A stretch of DNA of 64,000 nt, taken from positions 1 to 64,000 of the forward strand of contig CALAOR010000079.1 of the NCBI GenBank assembly GCA_937889595.1, written 5' to 3'. The position numbers were made by a program, and so were the translations under genes. The notes beneath the pieces were generated by a model. That model had not been told where the DNA came from. It was given only the letters and a program-made list of their open reading frames with translations, and made no database searches. This DNA comes from an uncultured bacterium. GTDB taxonomy: Bacteria > Oederibacteriota > PGYV01 > Palsa-1178. Shown one piece after another: positions 50,257 through 59,393 of the stretch (positions are counted from its first letter, which is position 1; every line of letters starts with the position of its first letter).

Positions 50257-50792
50257 TTTTCCGCCTCCAGCTTATTCAGCCTTTTATTGAGTTCTTCTTC
50301 CCATTTTGTGCCTGCGCACAGTAAAACAATCGGCTTTAGTATGTCAGCTTCTTTAATGCCATCTATTTTTTCAAGCCCAAATCCGGATGCAAACATCCCC
50401 TTTTCCTTCTCAACTTTGTAGGCGCCCATGTAATAGATCCCGGGCTTTTCAAACCTGAAGCCTTCGGTAACACTCCCCAGATCGTATACGGAATCGCCGC
50501 CGCCGAACTGACTTATCTTGTATGAACCCAGCCTTAAATTTCCGTTAAAGAATATGCCTTTTTTGATATATGCGCCGTACTTACGAAACCCCCCGTTCTC
50601 AGCCTTTGGCGCAGCCTGCAGCAAAATGAGCCATGACATTTCTGAAAAAGGCTCGTCGTAAAGAATATAACCGTATACAAAAGCCCGCGTCTCCGGCGTG
50701 CCGGTGCCTACATAATCATTTACATTAAAAGTAGCGCAACCTGCAGCAAACGTAATGACAAAAACCAGCAGCATTACCGCAATTTTTTTCAA
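50253..50792 (-). CDS. Lipoprotein, 179 aa
   Basis: Signal peptide with lipobox (TFAAGCATF) puts the lipidated Cys near residue 19. The remaining sequence is beta-rich (YGAYIKKGIFFNGNLRLGSY, FEKPGIYYMGAYKVEKEKG), like small outer-membrane lipoprotein domains that insert or check envelope cargo. First gene of a three-gene envelope operon, with GGGGG as ribosome site. No function known. Confidence 0.75.
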   Translation of the reverse strand: MKKIAVMLLVFVITFAAGCATFNVNDYVGTGTPETRAFVYGYILYDEPFSEMSWLILLQAAPKAENGGFRKYGAYIKKGIFFNGNLRLGSYKISQFGGGDSVYDLGSVTEGFRFEKPGIYYMGAYKVEKEKGMFASGFGLEKIDGIKEADILKPIVLLCAGTKWEEELNKRLNKLEAEK

Positions 50793-50880
50793 ATATACAC
50801 CCCCTTGTGCAATTTTTTATAGAAATATACCTGTCAGATTAATCTATGAAAAACCCTCCCGTAGTTTTACTGTATAATAG

Positions 50881-50909
50881 ATTATATCAAATTCAGTTTA
50901 AATGGTCAA
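50881..50909 (-). promoter_or_regulatory. Sigma-70 promoter of the lipoprotein operon
   Basis: On the - strand TTGACC (50904-50909) and TATAAT (50881-50886) have a 17-base spacer. The predicted leader to ATG 50792 is about 80 bases. Confidence 0.75.
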
Positions 50910-51188
50910 CGCATACCTCGGACAGAATCGTACGCTAAGGCTTAAAAGCCAATGATTGTAATCGTTTTTAGAGTCAAAAACTCGATATTTTGACCCCAAA
51001 ACAACCTTATCATGCCCAAAATTTTGCATGTTTAGAATCCCCTTTTCGGACATAAATCAAATACCTTCCCATGCCAAAATTCGAAGTGTTTTACGGTCTT
51101 ACTTTTTCAACGCTTACAATATTCGCACCCAACTACTTTAAACCGCCATGTACCATTCGCAGTAGCTCAGGTACATGGCAAGCTATTT
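50910..51188. other. Intergenic stretch with a 10-bp hairpin
   Basis: No credible coding frame is seen. GCCATGTACC (51145-51154) and GGTACATGGC (51170-51179) form a perfect 10-bp stem with a 15-base loop, ten bases beyond the phosphoesterase stop. It may end that transcript, although no U-run follows on the - strand. The remaining 200 bases, with repeated ATGCCAAAATT-like text, show nothing I can name. Confidence 0.5.
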
Positions 51189-51932
51189 TTAATAACCTAT
51201 AGCCAGCCTCGTTATCAGGTTCTCCGGCATTTGCAGGGCCCGCATTTTTTTTTGGGCGGATTTTATATCATATGGGAGCCTTTTAAATGAAAGGGTTTTT
51301 GATTTTGTATCAAAAAAAACCGAACAAAGATCGGATTTATTATCCCTTGGCTGGCCGACGGACCCGACATTTACTATGTATTTTTTTCCGGGAGTCAGCG
51401 TAAATACCTCCATCTCCTCTTCTATGTTCATGCAAATATCCTCGCCTGAGCCCATTGAATACTGGTATACAAGCGGGTGATGGGTGTGGCCCACAAAACA
51501 TACGGATTCACTAAAAAGCCTGATGTTTTCCTTGAATTTGTCCATAAGGAAAAGATACTCGGTTATTTTCGACCTTGGCGAGCCATGTACAAAAAGCATG
51601 TCGTTTTCGCTTATGGATTCGGGAAGTGATTTCAAATATCCAAAATCTTCAGGCGTTAAAAGGGTCAGGTTTATATCCATGGCCGTCAAGGCCTCCTGGT
51701 TAAACCCGTCTGTTTTGATCTTTCCAGCTGCCACCGCGTCGTGATTTCCCATAATGCAGCGAAAATTCGGGATGGCCCTCAATTTTTCAATGCATTCATG
51801 GGGCGATGCGCCGTAACCTATGATGTCGCCGCAGCATATGATGTGGTCCACGGGATTTGTTTTTATGTAATCCAAAAAAGCCGCCAAAGCCTCATAATTC
51901 GAATGAATGTCCGAGATTATTGCGTATCTCAT
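51189..51932 (-). CDS. Calcineurin-like metallophosphoesterase
   Basis: 247 residues, complete motif set: SDIHSNYEAL (DxH), CGDIIGYG (GDxxGYG), MGNHDAV (GNHD), FVHGSPR and GHTHHP, closing with NVGSVGQPRD. These bind two metal ions. The short YfcE/ApaH-like form acts on phosphodiesters, cyclic nucleotides or phosphoproteins; the substrate is not predictable. It starts 17 bases after the TPR gene stop, so co-transcription is likely. Confidence 0.92.
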   Translation of the reverse strand: MRYAIISDIHSNYEALAAFLDYIKTNPVDHIICCGDIIGYGASPHECIEKLRAIPNFRCIMGNHDAVAAGKIKTDGFNQEALTAMDINLTLLTPEDFGYLKSLPESISENDMLFVHGSPRSKITEYLFLMDKFKENIRLFSESVCFVGHTHHPLVYQYSMGSGEDICMNIEEEMEVFTLTPGKKYIVNVGSVGQPRDNKSDLCSVFFDTKSKTLSFKRLPYDIKSAQKKMRALQMPENLITRLAIGY

Positions 51933-51949
51933 GATATCACCCCATATTG

Positions 51950-52915
51950 TTATTTTTTTTCATTTGTCATCTTCTCTATATATTCAAGTTTGTTCTTTGT
52001 CCTGGATATTTTATCCTGCAGATCCGCATCGCCCGGGTTTAAAACCAGCGCTTTTTCCCAGCAGGCTATGGCCTCGTCATAGTGCTGGGATGTGTATTGT
52101 TCAAGGCCTTCGATCCCGAGCTTTTTAAGCGTTTCCTTTATCTGCGCGTCCATAACCGCGAGCCTTTCATCGGGTGTTTTGTTATAAGGGTCAAGTTTTT
52201 TAACGGCGCGCAGCCCTGCCACGGCTTCGACGATCTTATTGCCCTGCGCGTCGGCAAGAGCGCCGGCAAGCAGTGTTTCAACCTGCGTTTTTAAAGCGTT
52301 TGAGGCAGCGGTTATTTTACCGCTTATTTCCGGATTATTTTTATCAAGTTTTAAGGCTGAACCATATTCCTGCAGCGCATCATTGTATTTGCCAGCGGCA
52401 AAATATCTATCCCCGCCGGATAGTACCGCCTTTATTCTCTTTTCTGTTTTTTTTATTTCAGCCCTGCATTTGGAGGCCATAGCGGCCATAGCAGGCGGAG
52501 CGTTCTTTGCCGGATAAAGCGCTGCCGCGGCCGAAAATTCCACAAGTGCGTTTTTAAAATCAAGGGATTTATAAAGATTTTTCCCGGCATTAAAATGCCC
52601 TTTGGCCGCGGCTATGGACGATTCCAAAGCCGCTGTTTTGGCAGATGGCAGGGTTTCTGCGGGAATTGTTATATCCATGGGTTCAGCCTGCGCGGTGACT
52701 GCGGCGGACTGGGTAACCGAGCCTTCCGACGGCAGTACCGGTTCTGAACCTGTAATGCCGCCTTCAACTTCAGGCATTTCAGGCTCGCTGTTAATCACAG
52801 GAAGGGCGGGTTCTTCAACCTCGCCATTATTGTCCGTGGGCAGGTCTTCGGCAAATACACAAGGGGATAAACAAAGAAAAACAATTACAGCAGCAATCAA
52901 GGAAGTTTTTGCCAT
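51950..52915 (-). CDS. Secreted TPR-repeat protein
   Basis: 321 residues with signal peptide (MAKTSLIAAVIVFLCLSPCVFA). A Glu/Pro/Val-rich linker spans residues 25-75. TPR units then follow (AAKGHFNAGKNLYKSLDFKN, GDRYFAAGKYNDALQEYGSA, YTSQHYDEAIACWEKALVLNP). TPRs bind protein partners, here in the periplasm. It lies 13 bases after the MORN-protein gene. No enzyme domain. Confidence 0.85.
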   Translation of the reverse strand: MAKTSLIAAVIVFLCLSPCVFAEDLPTDNNGEVEEPALPVINSEPEMPEVEGGITGSEPVLPSEGSVTQSAAVTAQAEPMDITIPAETLPSAKTAALESSIAAAKGHFNAGKNLYKSLDFKNALVEFSAAAALYPAKNAPPAMAAMASKCRAEIKKTEKRIKAVLSGGDRYFAAGKYNDALQEYGSALKLDKNNPEISGKITAASNALKTQVETLLAGALADAQGNKIVEAVAGLRAVKKLDPYNKTPDERLAVMDAQIKETLKKLGIEGLEQYTSQHYDEAIACWEKALVLNPGDADLQDKISRTKNKLEYIEKMTNEKK

Positions 52916-52928
52916 TTTAAATCCCCTT

Positions 52929-53465
52929 TTAATATTTTTCTTCCTTTTTCAGGGCGCCGCCCGGGTCAAATTCCCTGAGCATAAGCAGTTTCCCCTTCCT
53001 ATAAAATGCCTCGGTTTCAAGCCGGCCTGTTTCAAAATAATCCCGGACATAACCGTCAAGCTGTCCGTTCGCGTATATTTCTTCCTCCTGCAGCATTCCT
53101 GTGGGATAAAACAGCTTAAATATCCCGTTTCTTTTTCCGTCCTTGTAGGTGCCTTCTATCTTAACCGCTGCCAATTCGGAAAATTGCTTCCAACTACCGT
53201 GAAGTTCATTGTTTTTAAACGAGCCTTCTTCCTCTATTTTGCCCTCTGTGGAAAGTAAAAGATACCTGCCGTTTAGTTCCCCGTTCTTATATGCCATCTC
53301 GGACGCCAGCAGGCCGCCGGGATGGTACATTCTGACTATGCCGGTGATCTTTTTGCCTTCTTTTTTGATCGTGCCGTTGTCATTATAAAACCACCTGGAT
53401 ATTTCCCGGCCGTCCCTGTAGAAAATCTGCATATTGGCGGCCATCACAGCGGTAAGTTCATCCAT
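52929..53465 (-). CDS. MORN_2-repeat protein (YwqK-like)
   Basis: 178 residues with about six repeats built on G(x)(R/K)xYxxxGxL: VRMYHPGGLLASEMAYKNGE, YLLLSTEGKIEEEGSFKNNE, FKLFYPTGMLQEEEIYANG, RDYFETGRLETEAFYRKG. No signal peptide, so probably cytoplasmic unless the start is misplaced. Such proteins are often called toxin-antitoxin YwqK family, but the fold gives no enzymatic function. It lies upstream of the TPR gene in one operon. Confidence 0.82.
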   Translation of the reverse strand: MDELTAVMAANMQIFYRDGREISRWFYNDNGTIKKEGKKITGIVRMYHPGGLLASEMAYKNGELNGRYLLLSTEGKIEEEGSFKNNELHGSWKQFSELAAVKIEGTYKDGKRNGIFKLFYPTGMLQEEEIYANGQLDGYVRDYFETGRLETEAFYRKGKLLMLREFDPGGALKKEEKY

Positions 53466-53579
53466 TTGATTCTCCCGTCATTGACATTTAAAGTTTCCTT
53501 TATGCGTATACATTATATATGCTGTTCAGGGCTTTGTAAATCCCTAAAAACCCGGCATCCGGCTTATAATAATCGTGTA

Positions 53580-53648
53580 GCGGCGGAATATTATTCCGCC
53601 GCCTGTGGTTTAACAAACTTCAAATGCCGGCCGAATTATATTCGGCCG
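53580..53648. other. Two consecutive hairpins in the gap between WD40 and MORN genes
   Basis: GCGGCGGAA pairs with TTCCGCCGC (53580-53602), and CGGCCGAAT pairs with ATTCGGCCG (53628-53648). Neither is followed by a T-run. They sit about 50 bases beyond the WD40 stop and may protect or end that message. Confidence 0.55.
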
Positions 53649-53698
53649 TTATACTGTGTCATTACATCAAAACCCCGTATAAGTACCGCAAATAAATG

Positions 53699-54805
53699 TT
53701 ATGGCTTCCAGTTCTTTACTTTTGTTTTTTCCTTCCTGTAAGCCCTGACGCCTATGAATGCGAATATCACAAGCATCATGGCCGCGGCCGCTATTGCGGC
53801 GGCCCGCATGAGCCTTTCTTTGTTTAAATTAAACGCGATGTTCCATAATTTCACGTTTTTATCACGCGTAGTCTCGGCAAGCATGCTTCCGTCAGGCGAG
53901 AAAACGACCGAAAAAACCTCATCCTCCTGGCCGGCGATGGTGTTGATAAGCTTTCCGTCCAGGGCATCCCATAACTTAACAAGCGAGTCCTTGCCCCCGG
54001 ACGCGATGAGTTTGCCGTCGGGAGAATATGAAAGCGACCATATTATTCCGCCGTGCGTTCCGGACGTCCATTTCAGGTAACCATCCTCCACCCTCCATGA
54101 TTTTATCTCACCGCCTTCGCCCGCTGAAACAACACATTGGGAGTCTTTTGAAAAAGCAATGGTATATATGGGGCCGCCCTGGTCAAGATGCCTTACAGAC
54201 TGGAAAGAAACCCCGCCTTTTTGCAGCAGTTTGCTGATCAAATCGTTATAATTTATCTTCCATAACTGCACGGCATTGCCGCAGGCAGCCGCCAGGCGCC
54301 GTCCATCGGGCGAGAACCGCACGCTTCTTGCCCATGTATTGGAAACGCCTATCTCCTGGAACTTTTTCTGTTCTTTTACGCCCCATATTATGATCTTGTT
54401 GTCGCTTCCACCGGCAAGCAGCCGGCCATCGGGAGAAAAAGCAACGGAAAATACCGGCGTTTTGAAGTCTTCAAAAGTTTTGACAAGACCCCCGCCTATA
54501 ACTTCCCAGAGCTTTACCGTGTTATCCCTGGCGCCGGTCGCTATATATTTTGAATCCGGGGAAAAAGCCACTGTTTCCACAGGCGCGCCGTGTTTGATGG
54601 ATACGAGAACCGTGCCTGAATTCACGTCCCAGATGCGTATTTCCCCGCTTAAATCGGATGTCGCAAGGTAATTATTATTCGGTGAAAAATCCGCGCATGA
54701 TACGGAATCGCCGTGCCCGGATAGATCCCTAAACAGCGATACCCCTGCGTTTGCGGATGAAAAACCTATTATAACGGCTGAAATAAAAACAATTAACCTG
54801 CGCAT
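53699..54805 (-). CDS. Seven-bladed WD40 propeller with signal peptide and C-terminal anchor
   Basis: 368 residues from ATG 54805, chosen because AGGAGG precedes it and MRRLIVFISAVIIGFSSANA is a signal peptide. Seven WD repeats are readable, each near FSPDG(x)xLAxG and ending in LW/IW (for example VAFSPDSKYIATGARDNTVK, LSYSPDGKLIASGGKDSLVK). That is exactly one full propeller. A transmembrane helix (AMMLVIFAFIGVRAY) and a basic tail anchor it. The propeller should face the periplasm as a docking platform. Confidence 0.88.
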   Translation of the reverse strand: MRRLIVFISAVIIGFSSANAGVSLFRDLSGHGDSVSCADFSPNNNYLATSDLSGEIRIWDVNSGTVLVSIKHGAPVETVAFSPDSKYIATGARDNTVKLWEVIGGGLVKTFEDFKTPVFSVAFSPDGRLLAGGSDNKIIIWGVKEQKKFQEIGVSNTWARSVRFSPDGRRLAAACGNAVQLWKINYNDLISKLLQKGGVSFQSVRHLDQGGPIYTIAFSKDSQCVVSAGEGGEIKSWRVEDGYLKWTSGTHGGIIWSLSYSPDGKLIASGGKDSLVKLWDALDGKLINTIAGQEDEVFSVVFSPDGSMLAETTRDKNVKLWNIAFNLNKERLMRAAAIAAAAMMLVIFAFIGVRAYRKEKTKVKNWKP

Positions 54806-54874
54806 GCATTCCTCCTGTATTATTGGATCATTATAACACAAGATAACGCAAATACAGAGGAGAAATTCAATTCA

Positions 54875-57800
54875 TCACCTGTTCTTCTTGTCCTCTATCT
54901 TCCGCGATAATTCGGGCTTTAAATCCACGACTATCCGGAACTGTTTGTCCGCTTCCTTGAATTTTCCCTGCTCGTGGAGCATGAAACCGTAATGCATCCG
55001 TGATTCAGCCGCATTCGGGTTGATGTCGAACAATTTTTTGAACTCTTTCTCCGCCTCATCATACTCCGTCAGTTCATGATATATCTCAGCCAGCGTGAAA
55101 TGATATGACGCATCGCCAGGCTTAAGCTGTATGGCTTTTTTTAAGTATTCCTTTGCCTTATCATACAGGGCAAGCCTGGATGAGATATTTCCCGCCATGT
55201 AAAAAGCATGCGGATTTGACGGGTCCTTTTCCATTATTCCCTCCATAATAATCCGGGCCTCATCATATTTCTTCAGGTCAAAAAACGCCATGGTCAGGCT
55301 GTATTTCAGCCTTAAATCATCCGGCCTCAGAGCCGACATTAACTTTGTCTGTTCAAGGGCTTTTTCATTTTCACCGGATGCCGTATAGGCGGCGCACAGA
55401 CTTTGACGCGCCTTGTAATCCGACGGGTTCGCGTTGATGATCTTCAGGTATTCCGCCTCAGCTTCATCTTTTTTCCCGTTCTTTAAAAGCGCGCCCGCAT
55501 ATCCGTGCCTGAAATTCGTGTCGTCGGGTTTTATATCCAGGGCCTTTGAAAAGGCGCCGGATGACCTTGGGTAATCGCCGTTATTAAAATAAAGCTGCCC
55601 CAAAAGCGAGTAACTTTCCGCGTTATGCGGCTGCAATGCGGTTATCTTCAGGTATTCACGCTCCGCTGCTTCCAGGTCGTTTTTACTTAAGGCTATCTGC
55701 CCTGCTGACAGGTGCGCATCTGCATTGTCAGGCTCGATCTCAAGCGCCTTTTGAAGTTCTTTCTCGGCTTCCTTGTCCTGCCCTTTTTTCTGCAGGACAA
55801 GCGCCAGTTTGGAATGCGCGGACGCGTTCCCCGTCTCGATTGACAGTGATTTTTCCAGGTGTTCCCCGGCTTTATCGTATTTTAACAGATTGAAATAGCA
55901 TAACCCGAAATAGTAGTTTGTCTCCGCATTTTCGGCTTCTATGCCGTACGCGGCCAGAAACTGTTCCAGCGCTTCTTCATACATTCCCTTGCCCATGAGA
56001 AAAACACCCAAGTTCCGCCTGGTAAAAGCGTTTTCAGGCCGGTCTTTGGCCCCGGCTTCAAGCAGCGGCTGCGCGTCGGCATTATTACCGTGCTTAAAAC
56101 ATATCATGCCAAGCATGCTTTCCGCGTTGCCGTGGTGCGGGTCTGTTTCAAGTATTTTCCGGCATTCCTGTTCGGCTTGTGTAAGATTATTCTTCTTAAA
56201 GTAAAGCTCAGCCAGGTCAAACCTGACAGCCGTATTTTCCGGGTGCGAACCCAGGGTTTTCATGATTATATCTTTCGCATCTTTTTCAGAACCGCAGTCA
56301 ACGCATAATGACATATAAAGCCTCATGGCTTTTTCATGGGACGGATTTATGGAAACGAACTGTTTTAAGGAGTGTAACGCCTCATCTTTTTTATTTAAAG
56401 CCAGCTGGGCCAGGGCAAGATTATAAAAAGATTCAATGTGCATGCGGTTTTTTTCTATGGATCTCTTGAATTCCACTTCAGCCTTTTCATTATCCCCTGT
56501 TTCAAGGTATATAACGCCGGCTTCGTCGTGTGCGGTCTTATTGTCCGGGTCAATCCTGGACAATTCGGCGTATTCTTTACAGGCCTCCTTGTATTTTTTT
56601 TCTTTTGCGAGGGTTAATGCGAGTTTATGCAGTGATTCCCTGTCTTCAGGCGCTATTTTGAGCGATTTCTCATATTGTTTCTGCGCCTCGGCGTAGTTTC
56701 CCAGGTCAAAATATACGTTCCCAAGCGCATAACAGGCTTTCGCATTTTTGGGATCATGCTGCATTTCTTTCATCAAAGCCCCTTCCGCTTCGGTTTTTAA
56801 CCCCGCAGCGCAGTAAGAAAGCCCAAGTGCATAATAAACCTTTGGAAAAGACGGTTTTAATTCCGACAGTTTTTTTAAGGCTCCGCTTGATTCCGTAAAT
56901 TTACCCAGTGAATAATATACAGTGCCGAGATAATAATATGCGTTTAAGTTATCCGGCGATATATCTATGGTTTTCACAAAATACGCGGCCGCCTCTTCAT
57001 TTTTCCCCTGCGCCCTGCATGCAAGCCCGGCGCCGTAATACGCGTTGAAATGCGACGGGTCCGCGCTTATTATCTTTTTATACAGGGTTTCGGCGTCGGC
57101 ATATTTTTTTTCCGCATAATAAACCATGGCAAGATTGTATTCGGCCACGGTGTTTTCCGGGTTCTTATCCAGGGCCTCCATAAAAAAAGTCTCCGCTTTT
57201 TCGTATTCTTTATTATTATAATAAATCAGCCCAATCGAAAAATAGGCGTCATCATGGCTTGGATTTATTCCCACGGCCCTTTTATAGGACTCTTTTGCCT
57301 CTTCATGCCTGGCTGTTTTCGTATAAACATGGCCAAGCAGATAATAAGCTTCCGCGAACACAGGGCTTATGTCCACAGCTTTTTTTAAATTCTCCTCGGC
57401 TTCTTTAAGCCTTTCCAGGCCGAGGTATATGAGGCCAAGCTGGTTATAGGTCTCAGCGTAGCCTGGGTTTATGGTTATGGATTTATTGAGAAGGATTATT
57501 GCTTCCTCATGTTTTTCAATACCTTCAAAATATCCGGCCATCTGTGTAAGCAAAATACCGGCAGTATTATAGTGTTCCAGCGTCCTCTTATATATTATGT
57601 CCTCCCTTACGGACTGCGTAAAGGGGTGCTGGGCCCCTTTATCCCGCACGTTTATGTTTATTTTTACCGTACCGTCGTCAAACCTTAAGAAAAAATAACC
57701 CGGCGCCACCGCGCCGAACACGGGCATGTAAACAGCGTCGGCGATCATAAGGTATATGAAAGACAGCGTCAGGCTTGTCCCGCTTTTATTCTTTAAAACT

Positions 57801-58147
57801 TTTTCAATCGAAATATGCTGCAGGGCCTCGGACTTTCCCGGCTTAATCCCGGATCTGCTTCCGGAAAAAAAATATTTATCCCATTGTTCATTGTAGGTAA
57901 AGGCTTTTTCATTGAAGAAAAAGTTGTTTAGAAAACTTATCTGTTCCTTCGGGGATTCGGCTTTATCCATGTTATGCCTGAATTCCTTGACATAAGAAGT
58001 TATAATCTCGGCGCATAACTCTGGTTCCATATCCGGGTCCAGCATGGAGTAAAGCCCAAGTACCGTTTTTTTAAGCTCAAAGTTATGCTGGTCTTCGGGA
58101 AAAACCGAATTTAACCTGTTTGAAAAGGCGCGTTCAACGGTTTCCAT
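54875..58147 (-). CDS. Giant TPR protein with degenerate transglutaminase-like (SirB1-type) N-terminus
   Basis: 1090 residues. Residues 1-190 resemble SirB1/transglut_core2 domains (SIEKVLKNKSGTSLTLSFIY, APGYFFLRFDDG). The positions of the expected catalytic Cys and His carry T/S (GTSLTLS) and Tyr (APGYF), while the adjacent paralogue keeps GICLSLS and VPGHIF. Residues 205 to 1085 are back-to-back 34-residue TPRs, about 26 by length (NPGYAETYNQLGLIYLGLER and so on). No signal peptide. It is coupled to the paralogue by a one-base overlap. I infer a non-enzymatic scaffold. Confidence 0.9.
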   Translation of the reverse strand: METVERAFSNRLNSVFPEDQHNFELKKTVLGLYSMLDPDMEPELCAEIITSYVKEFRHNMDKAESPKEQISFLNNFFFNEKAFTYNEQWDKYFFSGSRSGIKPGKSEALQHISIEKVLKNKSGTSLTLSFIYLMIADAVYMPVFGAVAPGYFFLRFDDGTVKININVRDKGAQHPFTQSVREDIIYKRTLEHYNTAGILLTQMAGYFEGIEKHEEAIILLNKSITINPGYAETYNQLGLIYLGLERLKEAEENLKKAVDISPVFAEAYYLLGHVYTKTARHEEAKESYKRAVGINPSHDDAYFSIGLIYYNNKEYEKAETFFMEALDKNPENTVAEYNLAMVYYAEKKYADAETLYKKIISADPSHFNAYYGAGLACRAQGKNEEAAAYFVKTIDISPDNLNAYYYLGTVYYSLGKFTESSGALKKLSELKPSFPKVYYALGLSYCAAGLKTEAEGALMKEMQHDPKNAKACYALGNVYFDLGNYAEAQKQYEKSLKIAPEDRESLHKLALTLAKEKKYKEACKEYAELSRIDPDNKTAHDEAGVIYLETGDNEKAEVEFKRSIEKNRMHIESFYNLALAQLALNKKDEALHSLKQFVSINPSHEKAMRLYMSLCVDCGSEKDAKDIIMKTLGSHPENTAVRFDLAELYFKKNNLTQAEQECRKILETDPHHGNAESMLGMICFKHGNNADAQPLLEAGAKDRPENAFTRRNLGVFLMGKGMYEEALEQFLAAYGIEAENAETNYYFGLCYFNLLKYDKAGEHLEKSLSIETGNASAHSKLALVLQKKGQDKEAEKELQKALEIEPDNADAHLSAGQIALSKNDLEAAEREYLKITALQPHNAESYSLLGQLYFNNGDYPRSSGAFSKALDIKPDDTNFRHGYAGALLKNGKKDEAEAEYLKIINANPSDYKARQSLCAAYTASGENEKALEQTKLMSALRPDDLRLKYSLTMAFFDLKKYDEARIIMEGIMEKDPSNPHAFYMAGNISSRLALYDKAKEYLKKAIQLKPGDASYHFTLAEIYHELTEYDEAEKEFKKLFDINPNAAESRMHYGFMLHEQGKFKEADKQFRIVVDLKPELSRKIEDKKNR

Positions 58148-59199
58148 CAGTATCCACGCCTCCTTATCAGTCTGGCAATCGCGTCCTTTGCCTGTATTAC
58201 GGTTTTTTTGTCATTTAAAGCCCTGTTTAAATGATCTTCGGCCATTATATACCTCTTTTCATCAAGATACACAAGCCCCAGATTAAGCTGCGTCGCGGTT
58301 GAATCCGGGAAAAGCCTAAGCGATTCTTCCAGTTCCCTGCCTGCGTCTTCAAGTTTGCCGTCCTGCGCGTACATGATCCCGAGATTATTGCGCGATTCGG
58401 GGTAATCAGGCGCCATCTCCGTACTTTTTCGGGCAAGAAAAAGCGCCTTTGAATATTGCTTCTCAACGTAATACAAATGCGAAAAATTATTAAGGAATGC
58501 GGCGATCACGGTAAAGTTATCCAGGCATTTGTTGTAAATGGTTTTGTCCAGGAACTCGGCGCCCGAGCTTCCCTTATACCCGTAATATTCATATCCACCG
58601 AAGGTTGTCTCCGAATTTATGCCGCTGTGCCTGCTGTCCTGGTACCTTACGAATATATGCCCGGGGACTATTACGCCGTAGATGGGTATATTCAGCCTGC
58701 CTGCGACTATCAGGTACAGCATGGACAGGCTAAGGCATATTCCCTGCCTGCGTTTTATCACCCTTTCGATGGACTGGTAATTTAAAAAATCTTCGGCAGT
58801 TACGCCTGTATCGCCCGCGCCTTCGTAAATCAGGGCATTTGCCTTGGCGTCAAAAACATAGCCGCCGTTCACGAAAAAATAATCATTGAATCTTTTCATT
58901 ATCTCTTCAGGTTCAGCGCTGTTATTTATGCTTTTTTTTACGCCGGCAGCAAGTGAATCAATCTGCGCCACGGTCCACCCCTTGTCAAAAGCCGGATCAA
59001 AAACCGCGTTTAGATCCAGGACAACTTTTTCAAAACTGAAGTTATTCCTGTCCGCGGGTATGCAGGCCGAGATCTTTGATTTAAAAGAGGCTGTGCCGCT
59101 GAGATTGTCGGTAAACAGTCTGCTTTTTCCAAGAAAAAAAAGTACACAGCCGATTGCCGCAAGCACAATAAAGCCTGTATACTTTTTAAAAAATTGCAT
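58147..59199 (-). CDS. Membrane-anchored SirB1-like transglutaminase-fold/TPR protein
   Basis: 350 residues. One N-terminal membrane helix (YTGFIVLAAIGCVLFFLG) is followed by a SirB1-like domain (residues about 40-200) with QGICLSLSMLYLIVAG (Cys) and VPGHIFVRYQ (His) intact. Two or three TPRs close it (YPESRNNLGIMYAQDGKLED, STATQLNLGLVYLDEKRYIM). The transglutaminase fold could make it a thiol protease or amidase; no substrate is known. It is the first gene of the pair with the 1090-residue TPR protein. Confidence 0.87.
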   Translation of the reverse strand: MQFFKKYTGFIVLAAIGCVLFFLGKSRLFTDNLSGTASFKSKISACIPADRNNFSFEKVVLDLNAVFDPAFDKGWTVAQIDSLAAGVKKSINNSAEPEEIMKRFNDYFFVNGGYVFDAKANALIYEGAGDTGVTAEDFLNYQSIERVIKRRQGICLSLSMLYLIVAGRLNIPIYGVIVPGHIFVRYQDSRHSGINSETTFGGYEYYGYKGSSGAEFLDKTIYNKCLDNFTVIAAFLNNFSHLYYVEKQYSKALFLARKSTEMAPDYPESRNNLGIMYAQDGKLEDAGRELEESLRLFPDSTATQLNLGLVYLDEKRYIMAEDHLNRALNDKKTVIQAKDAIARLIRRRGY

Positions 59200-59272
59200 G
59201 GTATTCCCCTTTCATAACTTGTTGACATATTATATATCATCAGGGGATATTTTGCAATTGGAGAACGTGCAG

Positions 59273-59382
59273 ATTGCGGAATGCGAATTTCGGATTGCGG
59301 ATTTGTTTGATTCAGACCCAAACCTTGGGGATCCTGAATTACGACTTTTTAATTCCGCAATCCGAAATCCGCGTTCCGCAAT
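59273..59382. repeat. 110-bp inverted-repeat element (MITE- or REP-like)
   Basis: Arms 59273-59301 and 59354-59382 are 29 nt each and match at 27 of 29 positions after reverse complementing (ATTGCGGAATGCG versus ATTGCGGAACGCG at the ends). The 52-bp core has no gene. It occupies the gap between SpoIID and the SirB1-like gene. ATTGCGGAAT-type repeats are scattered in several bacterial genomes. Mobility is inferred only. Confidence 0.7.
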
Positions 59383-59393
59383 AATTTACGTTA

